Source: an uncultured Bacteroidales bacterium (GTDB taxonomy: Bacteria; Bacteroidota; Bacteroidia; Bacteroidales; F082). Taken from it: a stretch of 64,000 bases of DNA. Where the stretch lies: contig ONFF01000002.1 of assembly GCA_900317055.1 (NCBI GenBank), positions 1 through 64,000 on the forward strand. Direction: 5' to 3'. This document shows, piece by piece, positions 37,705 through 46,064 of the stretch. Position numbers and translations under genes: made by a program. Every line of letters starts with the position of its first letter. Position 1 is the first letter of the stretch. The notes beneath the pieces were generated by a model. It worked only from the letters and a program-made list of their open reading frames with translations. It ran no database searches and was not told the DNA's origin.

Positions 37705-38499
37705 ATGAAAAAGCATCTTTCCATTATGATGGCTCTGGCCGTATTGGCTATCGGCATCATCACGTCTTGCAAAAAAGACCCTATCCCGAACAACAATGAA
37801 CAACCAACAGACACTATTCCCACCGTCACTGACAGAATCACATTTGGCGACACCACGGGAATGATTGTCACCACCTACAATACCATCATGGAATTCGATG
37901 AAGGATGGAATCCTATCATTCTCGACCTTAACGACGGTGGAATCGATGACATTAAGATTGAAACCGTTTACGACGGACCCTTGGCGATAGGAGAATTTCA
38001 AACCCTCACCTTGCACTGCCTTAATGACCATACCGAACTGCTTGGTGATAGTATCGTAAAAGAGAGCTACTCACATCGTGAAACGACCTATGACACTATC
38101 GATGACTACATTGTCATTACCCACGCATATACATTTTCAACATGCGAGACAATAGAAGAAAACGACCCCGTTAACACCTCAAAAGTGTTCGAGGTCTTCG
38201 CCAATGATTATGATAACGCTTTTGGTGCTGAAGATCATTTTCAAACCGGTAAAGCCGTTTTGTTTAGAGAAAATGTCAAATATAGTTTGGCAAACCCTGG
38301 AGATGAAATAGTTGATGTCGACTATTATAACAACATTTATGACTGCTGGAACTTCCCGACCGATGAAGAGAAATACATTGGTTTCAGAATCACCAAAAAC
38401 GGTAATTCACGTTACGGTTGGCTAAAAATCAAATTGCATCCGACTTGGGGTGGTAAAGTGGTCGACACAGAGCTTATCGAAACCGCCATTCAGAAATAG
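37705..38499 (+). CDS. Lipoprotein, tandem paralogue 2 (no heptad repeats)
   Basis: The 264-residue product has the same signal (MKKHLSIMMALAVLAIGI, IITSC) and the same alternative upstream ATG, 27 bases earlier. Its domain (FGDTTGMIVTTYNTIMEFD, LDLNDGGIDDIKIE) follows paralogue 1 closely at both ends but diverges in the middle. The last 150 or so bases are almost identical to those of paralogue 1. It has one DTIP where the other has six. The duplication includes the upstream spacer. It converges on the AsmA-like gene with a 14-base gap. Confidence 0.75.
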   Translation: MKKHLSIMMALAVLAIGIITSCKKDPIPNNNEQPTDTIPTVTDRITFGDTTGMIVTTYNTIMEFDEGWNPIILDLNDGGIDDIKIETVYDGPLAIGEFQTLTLHCLNDHTELLGDSIVKESYSHRETTYDTIDDYIVITHAYTFSTCETIEENDPVNTSKVFEVFANDYDNAFGAEDHFQTGKAVLFRENVKYSLANPGDEIVDVDYYNNIYDCWNFPTDEEKYIGFRITKNGNSRYGWLKIKLHPTWGGKVVDTELIETAIQK

Positions 38500-38513
38500 A
38501 AAACCGCACTTGC

Positions 38514-41500
38514 TTACCTCACATTTGCCTTCAAACGGTCGGCAATCTTCTTCTTCAGCTCATAGTACATCTGTTCCGTATCGCTGCGCTTATTGGGCTT
38601 GTAGAGATTGGGATACTTGCAGTCTTCAAGCTTATACTCTAGCTTGTTGAAGGGTCCTGAAATCTTCAGCCCAAGGCGCACGGGCAAAGGCGACTGGGTC
38701 ACCGAGAGATGGTATTCGCCATTCTTGTCCAAGGTCATACGGCCGTCTACCGTCACCTTGTATTTCCCAATCGCGATTTGCGAAGGCCACAAGTCGATTT
38801 CGTTCTTGAAGGCGGTGAGCTGCACATCGAGGCTGTCGACACGGTATTCTCCGTTGGTGCTGACATCCAGCATGTCGGTAATCTTCGTGAAGGTGAATTT
38901 GTCTTTCACAGTCAGGTTTTTGCCTTCAATGTCGGCAGCAGCACGCAAAGTGGAAATCTTGGGTTCGTAGTTCGACTTCAGGTTGGTCTCCGCACCGATG
39001 TGGAACTCGGCCTGCCCGTCGAAGGTCTTCAACATGGGCACCAGTGTGTCAATGTAAGGCACCATCTGCAACAAATCGTTGATTTGCACCTTCAGCAGGT
39101 GGAAATCCATAGCCAAGAAGAGGTTGTTCTTGCGCGGCGACTGATACAGAGCCGTCAGCTGCATCTCGGCAGCCTTGTTGGTGAAACCGATTTCCTGCAA
39201 GATGAGCGTACCATCCTTCACGGTCATGGTGCCGTTGAGGTTGTTCAAGTCGAAGTTGTCGTACAAGGCCTTCTTCGTATTGAGGACAAAGTTGAAATCG
39301 ATACCTTCAGGCACCATGAAGGGATTGTCTTCCTTGTTTTCTGTAACGGTTGCTTCGACGGGCTCAGCGTCCGAATGACCCAACCCGCTGGTCAAATCCA
39401 AGATCTCATTGATGTCCATCATATTCGATGTGACTTGCATCTCGCCCTTCATCAGGTTCTTATGGTCTTCAATCCACTCCTTGATGCCGATGACACTCCC
39501 TTGCAGACTGATGTCAGACTTGCCGATGCGGAAGGTGCTTTTCTTGAAGTCCAACTCACTGGAATTGAATAGGAAATCGATATTGCTTATGTGGATGTCC
39601 TCGCTGATACCGTCAACCTGCAACTCAGCATTGCCCAAAATGAAATCCGCAGTGGGATTCCACTGGTTAAGAAAGTCCGTCTTGGCCTTGTTTTGTTTCA
39701 CCGAAGCATCGACTTTCAACGAATTGGAGTTCAACGCATAGGCTTTGCCCATATTGGCCACCACCTGCTTACCGTCCAAGGTGATACGGGCATTCATGCC
39801 ACTGGCTTTCTTTTCAGGCGTAGTCACGAAAGTGAGTGCCGGCGCATCGATATGGGCGGTAATGCTGTCGTAGTCCACATCCAAATGGCTGAACTTAAGA
39901 TCGGCATTCAGCAGCATCTTCTCCAACCCGCCTTTGAAGTTGTCGGCCGACAACTTGATGTCGGGATTTTTCAAATCAGCTTTGATGCCTTTGCCAACTT
40001 GAGCATCCAATTGGCTGGTATTGAGAGCGATGTAGGCACCCTTCTGTCCTTTTTGTTTAGCTGAGGCCGGCAAGGTCAAACCCACATTGAGCATGGGAGC
40101 TTTTGCATGAATGGTGTCCATGTCCAAAACGAAGTCCTTGACTTTCAAGTTGGCCTTAGCTGAGAGACGGTTCAGGTTGTAATCGTCGAGCGATTTCATC
40201 AACTGCTCAACTGTGAAGTTGGTAGTCAAGTCGAGGTTAGTGCGACCGTTCAACTTCATTGTCTTGGGCAAGAAGCTCTTAATATCAGCCATCGGCACAT
40301 CGCCTTTCACCTTGAGTTTCAATCCGATGTCACCAAGCAAATCGTCGACCAAGCCACTGGCCGTAAAGCTGCTTCGGTTGAATTTGGCCTTCACACTGTT
40401 GACCGTCAAGCTATTGGCATCAGAGTTGAGGTCCAAGTCCAAATCGCCATCCAAGTTGACCTCAGTGATGGGATACGGCAACTGCCTCATGCTGACTTTC
40501 ATATTGTCGGTCAACACCTTAGCCTTGATCAAAGGCATAAGACTGTCATTATAAGTGCCTTTCACCTCCACATCAGTGAGAGTCGCCTTGCCCGAATACT
40601 CGATGCGGCTTAGCTTTTTCTGCACCTTTTCAGGAAGATAAGTCAACACATCTTCGACAACCAAAGTATTGGTATTCAGCACTAAATCAAGGTTGATGTC
40701 GTTGTTATCGGCCATTTCCACCTCGCCATCTAAGCCAATTTGGTATCGATTAAGCCCGATTGTAGCCTTGTCAAGATGCCCCTTCATGTCTTTCAAGTTG
40801 AACTGCAAAGGCAGGTTCAAGCTCAACGAATCGCTCTCAAGATAAGGTTCCTTCAGGTTCAGGCTGACATCGGGAGTAGCCAGTTTCAATGTGCCATTGA
40901 TTTGATCCAATTGCGCAATTTTGCCATCAAAATCGAGGTTCAAAGCCTTCAATGCCAACTGTATAGCCTTCATCTTCAGCGTTAAGTCATTGGCATTCAT
41001 GGTCAAATCAGCATCAATGTCCTTGTCCTGCATCTTGCCTTTCAAATCTAGGTTGAGCCCTTGGACTTGGGTTGTCATTCCATTGCGGTCATCGGTATAA
41101 AACAAGGTGGTGTTTTTCAGCTTGACTTTCTCAATATCAACCAAATAATCAAAAGTGCTCGTAGTGTCATTATCCTCACTGGGTTTGAAGACATTGAAAT
41201 TGTTATTGCCAATCGTATCCGTATACAGGTTGACAAATGCATCTTCAAGGATGCACTTTCTGATTACTATCTCATTCTCTTTCAGCAGTTTCTTGAGGTC
41301 AAGCACCAACGCCAAGTCATCGATATTGGCTAAAGTATCGGATGGCGAACCCGCTGTTGGGTTAATTAAGGCGACATTCTCAATATCGATGCCTACATTG
41401 GGAAAGGTCTTGAACCAAGTGAGGTCGGCCTTGCCCAACTCCATCTCACAGGTGATGAACTCAGGCGCGTACTTCTTGACCATCTTAGTCAGCCGTCCCG

Positions 41501-41597
41501 AAGAGGAAATCATGGCCACAGCAATGCCAACTACAATAATCACTACCCCCACAAGGGAGGCCAAGGTAATGCCAGTTATCTTTAATGCCTTTTTCAT
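38514..41597 (-). CDS. AsmA family protein
   Basis: The 1027-residue product has an N-terminal transmembrane anchor (residues about 8-30, ITLASLVGVVIIVVGIAVAM). An AsmA-type N-terminal domain follows (LGKADLTWFKTFPNVGIDIENVAL), then a long series of beta strands with alternating hydrophobic residues, and the C-terminal AsmA-like region (FDGQAEFHIGAETNL, MTLDKNGEYHLSVTQSPLPV). AsmA-like proteins are thought to form elongated bridges that carry lipids between membranes or otherwise act in outer-membrane biogenesis; which lipid is unknown here. A small lipoprotein gene lies 6 bases upstream on the same strand, suggesting an operon. Confidence 0.88.
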   Translation of the reverse strand: MKKALKITGITLASLVGVVIIVVGIAVAMISSSGRLTKMVKKYAPEFITCEMELGKADLTWFKTFPNVGIDIENVALINPTAGSPSDTLANIDDLALVLDLKKLLKENEIVIRKCILEDAFVNLYTDTIGNNNFNVFKPSEDNDTTSTFDYLVDIEKVKLKNTTLFYTDDRNGMTTQVQGLNLDLKGKMQDKDIDADLTMNANDLTLKMKAIQLALKALNLDFDGKIAQLDQINGTLKLATPDVSLNLKEPYLESDSLSLNLPLQFNLKDMKGHLDKATIGLNRYQIGLDGEVEMADNNDINLDLVLNTNTLVVEDVLTYLPEKVQKKLSRIEYSGKATLTDVEVKGTYNDSLMPLIKAKVLTDNMKVSMRQLPYPITEVNLDGDLDLDLNSDANSLTVNSVKAKFNRSSFTASGLVDDLLGDIGLKLKVKGDVPMADIKSFLPKTMKLNGRTNLDLTTNFTVEQLMKSLDDYNLNRLSAKANLKVKDFVLDMDTIHAKAPMLNVGLTLPASAKQKGQKGAYIALNTSQLDAQVGKGIKADLKNPDIKLSADNFKGGLEKMLLNADLKFSHLDVDYDSITAHIDAPALTFVTTPEKKASGMNARITLDGKQVVANMGKAYALNSNSLKVDASVKQNKAKTDFLNQWNPTADFILGNAELQVDGISEDIHISNIDFLFNSSELDFKKSTFRIGKSDISLQGSVIGIKEWIEDHKNLMKGEMQVTSNMMDINEILDLTSGLGHSDAEPVEATVTENKEDNPFMVPEGIDFNFVLNTKKALYDNFDLNNLNGTMTVKDGTLILQEIGFTNKAAEMQLTALYQSPRKNNLFLAMDFHLLKVQINDLLQMVPYIDTLVPMLKTFDGQAEFHIGAETNLKSNYEPKISTLRAAADIEGKNLTVKDKFTFTKITDMLDVSTNGEYRVDSLDVQLTAFKNEIDLWPSQIAIGKYKVTVDGRMTLDKNGEYHLSVTQSPLPVRLGLKISGPFNKLEYKLEDCKYPNLYKPNKRSDTEQMYYELKKKIADRLKANVR

Positions 41598-41603
41598 ACC
41601 TAG

Positions 41604-42005
41604 TTATTCAACCTTTGAGAAATGATGTGCCATTCCATAATCATCCTCATAGACCAACTCGCTGGATGTAAGTGAGGTGACGGTATAGATCTTGGGAACC
41701 ATCACAAATGTGCCCACATGCTCGTGCTTCAAGGTGGAACCTGTCAAAGTCCAGTTAAAAAGTTGCGCCTCATCCTCACTGACATCATCGCCTTCATCCC
41801 ATGTAGTGCCGTTGACTTGTACTGTGTCGCCATTGGCCAAAACTCGTTCTATTTTGGAACTATAATACTGCTCGAAAACCGAGCCTTCCTGCCACTTTCC
41901 ATATAGCATTGAAGCGTCATAACCGTTTTCTAAGGGAATATCGCCACATGCACTGAAGCTCAAAACGACAATAAGGCATAGAAAGAAATGAAGTAGCTTC
42001 TTCAT
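41604..42005 (-). CDS. Small lipocalin-like lipoprotein
   Basis: The 133-residue product has a lipoprotein signal (MKKLLHFFLCLIVVLSF, lipobox SFSAC). A beta-rich domain starts SMLYGKWQEGSVFEQYY and ends with TVTSLTSSELVYEDDYGMAHHF, the strand order of Bacteroidetes lipocalin-like proteins. It is the first gene of a probable two-gene unit with the AsmA-like protein, 6 bases apart, which may point to a shared envelope task. No specific ligand is evident. Confidence 0.72.
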   Translation of the reverse strand: MKKLLHFFLCLIVVLSFSACGDIPLENGYDASMLYGKWQEGSVFEQYYSSKIERVLANGDTVQVNGTTWDEGDDVSEDEAQLFNWTLTGSTLKHEHVGTFVMVPKIYTVTSLTSSELVYEDDYGMAHHFSKVE

Positions 42006-42031
42006 CGGTTTGTTATTTAAGTTGTTGTATC

Positions 42032-42481
42032 TTATTTAGTTAACACTTTATTCACTTCGTAGTTTGACAGGGCTTTTTGCAGGATCTGCTCATGGTCGAA
42101 GGCCAGACTAGGCAACTTGTCCAAGGCAAACCATTGTGCTTCGGCCGCATCATCGCTTCCCACAGCTTGTCGTTCCGAGTTGTCAATGCCCCAATAAGCC
42201 ACACTGATGGTACGATGACGCGGGTCGCGGTTGGGAGCGCCGAAAGCATAGAGCTGATGCAATTCGATGCCCGTCAGTCCAGTCTCTTCCTGCAATTCTC
42301 GTGCCGCACAGGTGTCCAAATCCTCCTCCATCTCCAAAAAACCGCCTGGCAAAGCCCAACAACCCTTGAATGGTTCGTTGCCCCGCTCAATCAAAAGCAG
42401 GTGCCAATTACCATCTATCTTTCTGAATATCAAATTATCAGTCGTAACACATGGACGCGGATATTTGTATGTAAAACTCAT
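42032..42481 (-). CDS. Nudix hydrolase
   Basis: The 149-residue soluble product has a complete Nudix box: GGFLEMEED then ARELQEETGL (Gx5Ex7REUxEExGU), which binds Mg and cleaves a nucleoside diphosphate linked to another group. The flanking sequence, LPGGF preceded by GCWA and PNRDPRHRTISVAYWG downstream, resembles ADP-ribose/ADP-sugar hydrolases and the NrtR-type Nudix domain, but no HTH is fused. The exact substrate cannot be told from sequence. It is divergent from the amidase gene and shares a compact promoter region with it. Confidence 0.88.
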   Translation of the reverse strand: MSFTYKYPRPCVTTDNLIFRKIDGNWHLLLIERGNEPFKGCWALPGGFLEMEEDLDTCAARELQEETGLTGIELHQLYAFGAPNRDPRHRTISVAYWGIDNSERQAVGSDDAAEAQWFALDKLPSLAFDHEQILQKALSNYEVNKVLTK

Positions 42482-42497
42482 AGTGCCTTATTTTCCG

Positions 42498-42505
42498 CAA
42501 AAATA
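42498..42505 (-). promoter_or_regulatory. -7 box TATTTTTG for the Nudix gene
   Basis: Minus-strand box 16 bases before the start at 42481. Its partner on the plus strand begins only 12 bases away. Confidence 0.5.
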
Positions 42506-42517
42506 AGATTTATTTTC

Positions 42518-42525
42518 TATTTTTG
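42518..42525 (+). promoter_or_regulatory. -7 box TATTTTTG for the amidase gene
   Basis: Plus-strand box 20 bases before the ATG at 42546. The two divergent promoters must overlap in their -33 regions, so polymerase could occupy only one at a time. Confidence 0.5.
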
Positions 42526-42545
42526 CATTTGTAACATTCAGTTTT

Positions 42546-43337
42546 ATGCAAAACCTCAATCTCGCTTATATCCAAGCCGACCTCAAATGGGAAGACAAGT
42601 CGGCCAATCTACAACATTTCAGCGATTTGCTGCAACAGGTGCAACCTGACACCGACCTGATTCTCATGCCCGAGACCTTCACCACGGCTTTTCCGGTCGA
42701 CCCAAAACAATTTGCCGAAACCGTCGATGGCCCGACCATGCGATGGCTGCGCGAACAAGCCAAGGCAAATGATGCAGTCATTGCCACCACCTTCCCTCTC
42801 GAAATCGAGGGGCATTACTACAACAGTCTCGTCTGGATGCGTCCTGATGGCAGCTATGAGCTCTATTTCAAACGACACACCTTCACCATGGGTGGTGAGG
42901 ATAAGTTGGTGGAACGCGGTGAAAAACAGCTGATTGTAGAATTAAAAGGCTGGCGCATCAAGCCGATGGTGTGCTATGACATCCGATTCCCTATTTGGGC
43001 GCGCAACCGCTACGAGAATGGCCAATACGAATATGACTTGGCCTTCTATCTCGCCAACTTCCCCGACTCAAGAATGGTGGTTTGGAACACACTCTTAGTC
43101 GCACGTGCCATCGAGAACCAAGCCTATTGGATTGGCGTGAACCGTGTCGGCGAAGATGCCAATGGCCTGCATTACAGCGGTGAGTCGCAGGTGATTAATT
43201 CTCGGGGAGAGGTCATCTCTAAAGCAGAGCCCTACCAAGAAGCCGTGCTACATTGCACCTTGGATTACGAAAAGTTGGTGCGCTTCAGGCAGAAATTCCC
43301 TTTGGGACCAGACTGGGATAAGTTTGAGATAGTTTAG
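42546..43337 (+). CDS. Carbon-nitrogen hydrolase, omega-amidase-like (YafV type)
   Basis: The 263-residue product is a nitrilase-superfamily amidase with the Glu-Lys-Cys triad visible: Glu in LILMPETFTT, Lys in LYFKRHTFTMGGE and Cys in PMVCYDIRFPIW. The MGGE and PIWARN contexts match YafV-like omega-amidases. These hydrolyse 2-oxoglutaramate or 2-oxosuccinamate in the methionine-salvage and transamination repair routes. A role in metabolite repair is therefore likely but not proven. It is followed by a stretch of dispersed repeats and tadA. Confidence 0.9.
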   Translation: MQNLNLAYIQADLKWEDKSANLQHFSDLLQQVQPDTDLILMPETFTTAFPVDPKQFAETVDGPTMRWLREQAKANDAVIATTFPLEIEGHYYNSLVWMRPDGSYELYFKRHTFTMGGEDKLVERGEKQLIVELKGWRIKPMVCYDIRFPIWARNRYENGQYEYDLAFYLANFPDSRMVVWNTLLVARAIENQAYWIGVNRVGEDANGLHYSGESQVINSRGEVISKAEPYQEAVLHCTLDYEKLVRFRQKFPLGPDWDKFEIV

Positions 43338-43424
43338 GTCCCTGAGCCCGTCGAAGGGCCGACTGATAATGACGGCGTTTCGACAGGCTCAACGACCTGC
43401 ACTCTACAGGCTCAGCAACCTGCC
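43337..43424. repeat. CCTGAGC / TCGAAGGG repeats (copies c-e)
   Basis: GGTCCCTGAGCCCGTCGAAG is followed by TTTCGACAGGCTCAACGACC in opposite orientation and by a shorter ACAGGCTCAGCAACCTG. Together they fill most of the gap before tadA and belong with the copies at 22604 and 23967. Confidence 0.55.
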
Positions 43425-43464
43425 ATAACTGAACAACTGAATAACTGACAACTATCAACTGAAA

Positions 43465-43905
43465 ATGCTCTCCGTTTTCTCCAACGAATACTACATGAAA
43501 CAAGCCTATCAAGAGGCTCAGCAAGCCCTTGAGGCCGATGAGATCCCCATCGGGGCTGTAATTGTGTGTAACAACAAGGTCATCGCCCGTGCCCATAACC
43601 AGACCGAGACCCTCAACGATGTGACCGCCCATGCCGAGATGCTCGCCATCACTGCCGCTGCCAACGCCCTGGGTGCCAAATATTTGGATGAATGCACGCT
43701 CTATGTCACTTTGGAACCCTGCCCCATGTGTGCCGGAGCACTTTGTCACGCACATATCGGCAAGGTCGTCTGGGCAGCCGATGACCCAAAAAACGGCTTT
43801 TCGCGTTTTGGCAATATGCTACACCCCAAGACAAAGACTGAAACAGGCATAATGCGGGAGGAATGTCTCTCGCTGCTGACAGAGTTCTTTAAGAAGAGAA
43901 GATGA
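43465..43905 (+). CDS. tadA: tRNA-specific adenosine(34) deaminase
   Basis: Converts A34 to inosine in the tRNA-Arg(ACG) wobble position. The 146-residue product shows the zinc site of the deaminase fold: HAE in VTAHAEMLAI, with the catalytic Glu, and the PCPMC pair in TLEPCPMCAGAL. The tail with GNMLHPKTKTE and LLTEFFKKRR is typical of bacterial TadA. A start 30 bases downstream (MKQAYQEA) is possible but would remove part of the first helix. It converges on the ClC gene. Confidence 0.93.
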   Translation: MLSVFSNEYYMKQAYQEAQQALEADEIPIGAVIVCNNKVIARAHNQTETLNDVTAHAEMLAITAAANALGAKYLDECTLYVTLEPCPMCAGALCHAHIGKVVWAADDPKNGFSRFGNMLHPKTKTETGIMREECLSLLTEFFKKRR

Positions 43906-43908
43906 TTT

Positions 43909-43997
43909 CTCACGCAGAAAGCGCAGAACCTATCGGACATAAACTTAGTGTCGCTTTGCGTTTCACAAGATTCTGCGTATTCTGCGTGCAAAAAAAA
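43909..43997. repeat. CACGCAGA inverted repeat between convergent genes
   Basis: CACGCAGAAAGCGCAGAA near the left end pairs with TTCTGCGTATTCTGCGTG near the right end. It is followed by a run of A, which is a T run for the leftward transcript. This could terminate transcription of both tadA and the ClC gene. Confidence 0.6.
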
Positions 43998-45782
43998 TCA
44001 ATCTTCCGAGATTTCACTCATCATGGCGCGATAGGCCGAAAACACATTGGCGCGCGAAAGGTAGCCCAAGTACTTGCCTTCCTGGATCACAGGAATGTTG
44101 TATTTCCCCGATTTCTGGAACTTGTGCACAATTTCTTCCATCGGCTCTTCAGGATGGATGACATAATCGGGCAGTACCGCATAATTCTGGATTGATTGGT
44201 CGTAATGGCTTGAATCGAAGAGGATACCGCGGACATCGTCGAACAGCACATGACCGCAGAAAAAGCCTTCCTTGTCGACCACGGGGAAGATGTTGCGCTT
44301 CGATGACGACACCAAAGGCAACAGGTCGCCAAAAGTGCAATTCGGATCGATAGGACTGAAATTAGTCTCAATCAATTGATTGATAGCCAACATATTGAGA
44401 ATACTCTTATCCTTATTGTGTGTCACCTCCACACCCTTTTCCGCCACAGCATTGGTATAGATGGAATGGCTGAAAAACAGCCTGTTGATGGCATAGGCCA
44501 ATGCCGACACAATCATCAAGGGCACAATGAGCGCGTAGCCATTGGTGATTTCGGCAATAAGGAAGATGCCCGTCAAGGGTGCATGGAGCATGCCCGCCAC
44601 CAAGCCACTCATACCCACAAGGGCAAACTTGGCAGGGTCTAAGTTACCTATACCCAAATAGTTGACCAAGGTAGCAAAAAACAATCCGGTGAAGGCGCCA
44701 ATAAACAAGGCCGGAGCAAAGGTGCCACCCACGCCGCCCGCACCGAAGGTGAAAGCCGTGGCGAAGGCTTTCAGCAGAATCATACCTGCGAACAGAATAA
44801 TAACCACCAAATCATAATCCTTGAAGTTTTCAAACCAATGATTCCCGAAAACAGGACTATAATCGCCTCGTAAAGCCGAGTTGATGGCCTCGTAGCCCTC
44901 GCCATAAAGCGCTGGGAATAAGAAAATAAGGATGCCTAACAGTGTGCCGCCAATGAAGAAACGCTTCCATGGCGACTGAACTTTCTTGAAACACTTCTCT
45001 ACACTAAAGGTCACCTTGAGGAAATAGGCCGAAACAAGGCCTGCAAAGAGACCCAAACCAATGTAATACAAGGCATTGCTCGGGATAAAACCTTCGGCAA
45101 TAACCGTAGGATATTCCACAGTTTGGCCGAGGAACCAATAGGCAGTCAAGATGGCGACAAACGAAGAGCAGATGATGGGCACCAAAGCATTGAGTGACAG
45201 GTCTATCATAAAGACCTCAAGAGCAAAGACAATGCCCGTGATAGGCGCTTGGAAGATGGCTGCCAAGGCCGCCGCGCCACCCATGCCGATAAGCAAGATA
45301 GTGTGCTTATAGTCAAGCTTCAGCAATTGTGCGATGTTGGAGCCGATACTACCACCCGTCGACACGCTGGGCCCTTCCAATCCCACCGAACCACCAAAAC
45401 CAACAGTCAGGGCACTGGTGACAATAGACGACCAGGTACTGCTATGATGCACTTTACCTTTGTTTTTCGAGATGGCGTAAAGGATGCCCGGAATGCCATG
45501 GCCGACATCTTTCTTGAGAATGTACTTGCAGAATAGGATGGTCAGCAGGATACCGATGGCGGGACAGATGAAATAAAGGATATGCGAGTAATTGAATTGC
45601 GCGTTGATAACCAAATCGCGGATACCGTGGGCCAGCTTCTTTATGACGACCGCGGCTGCACCAGCGAGGAATCCCGTCGGAATACTGAGTATCAGCATAA
45701 AACGACGGTCGGTCATGTGCGTCGCACGCCAAGCATTGAAGCGGTCAATCCATTCGTTGATTTTATCTTTGGCTTTACCCAC
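43998..45782 (-). CDS. ClC-family chloride channel/transporter with CBS pair
   Basis: The 594-residue product is a multi-pass membrane protein with the ClC selectivity segments: VGHGIPGI, GLEGPSVSTGG (the gating Glu is kept) and GGTFAPALF. About ten or more membrane helices span residues 25-440. The C-terminal 130 residues form a CBS-domain pair (NCTFGDLLPLVSSSKRNIFPV; YLGYLSRANVF) that may bind nucleotides and control opening. The residue after FALE is Val rather than the second Glu of proton-coupled exchangers such as E. coli ClcA. It may therefore be a channel or a differently coupled exchanger; an alignment is needed to be sure. Confidence 0.9.
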   Translation of the reverse strand: MGKAKDKINEWIDRFNAWRATHMTDRRFMLILSIPTGFLAGAAAVVIKKLAHGIRDLVINAQFNYSHILYFICPAIGILLTILFCKYILKKDVGHGIPGILYAISKNKGKVHHSSTWSSIVTSALTVGFGGSVGLEGPSVSTGGSIGSNIAQLLKLDYKHTILLIGMGGAAALAAIFQAPITGIVFALEVFMIDLSLNALVPIICSSFVAILTAYWFLGQTVEYPTVIAEGFIPSNALYYIGLGLFAGLVSAYFLKVTFSVEKCFKKVQSPWKRFFIGGTLLGILIFLFPALYGEGYEAINSALRGDYSPVFGNHWFENFKDYDLVVIILFAGMILLKAFATAFTFGAGGVGGTFAPALFIGAFTGLFFATLVNYLGIGNLDPAKFALVGMSGLVAGMLHAPLTGIFLIAEITNGYALIVPLMIVSALAYAINRLFFSHSIYTNAVAEKGVEVTHNKDKSILNMLAINQLIETNFSPIDPNCTFGDLLPLVSSSKRNIFPVVDKEGFFCGHVLFDDVRGILFDSSHYDQSIQNYAVLPDYVIHPEEPMEEIVHKFQKSGKYNIPVIQEGKYLGYLSRANVFSAYRAMMSEISED

Positions 45783-45898
45783 GGTTTTTCTCGTTTTTCG
45801 GCCGCTAAAATAGGAAAAAGTATCAAGCGAACTGAAAAGAAAGATTTTTTTCAGTATTTTCGCAGTCTAATAGATATGGGTAACAAATACCCCTTTGA

Positions 45899-46019
45899 CC
45901 GTCATTGCGGGCTTGACCCGCAAATCCTCGCGATTCGACGATGCGAAGCAAGTCAATCCCTTAAGCGATAGGGACTCCCTTCAGCGCAAGGGATGGCGGA
46001 TGTGCCTCCGCCATGACGG
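45899..46019. repeat. Composite palindromic repeat bounded by CCGTCAT/ATGACGG
   Basis: 121 bases begin with CCGTCATTGCGGG and end with CCGCCATGACGG. Inside are two hairpins (TTGCGGG/CCCGCAA and GGCGGA/TCCGCC). This is the kind of long dispersed palindrome seen in many bacterial intergenic regions. It lies in the 282-base gap between the divergent ClC and xth genes, which otherwise shows nothing supportable. Confidence 0.65.
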
Positions 46020-46064
46020 CTATAGGTGGATGATAGTGTTACCCAGCCCGAAAAAAATACCATA

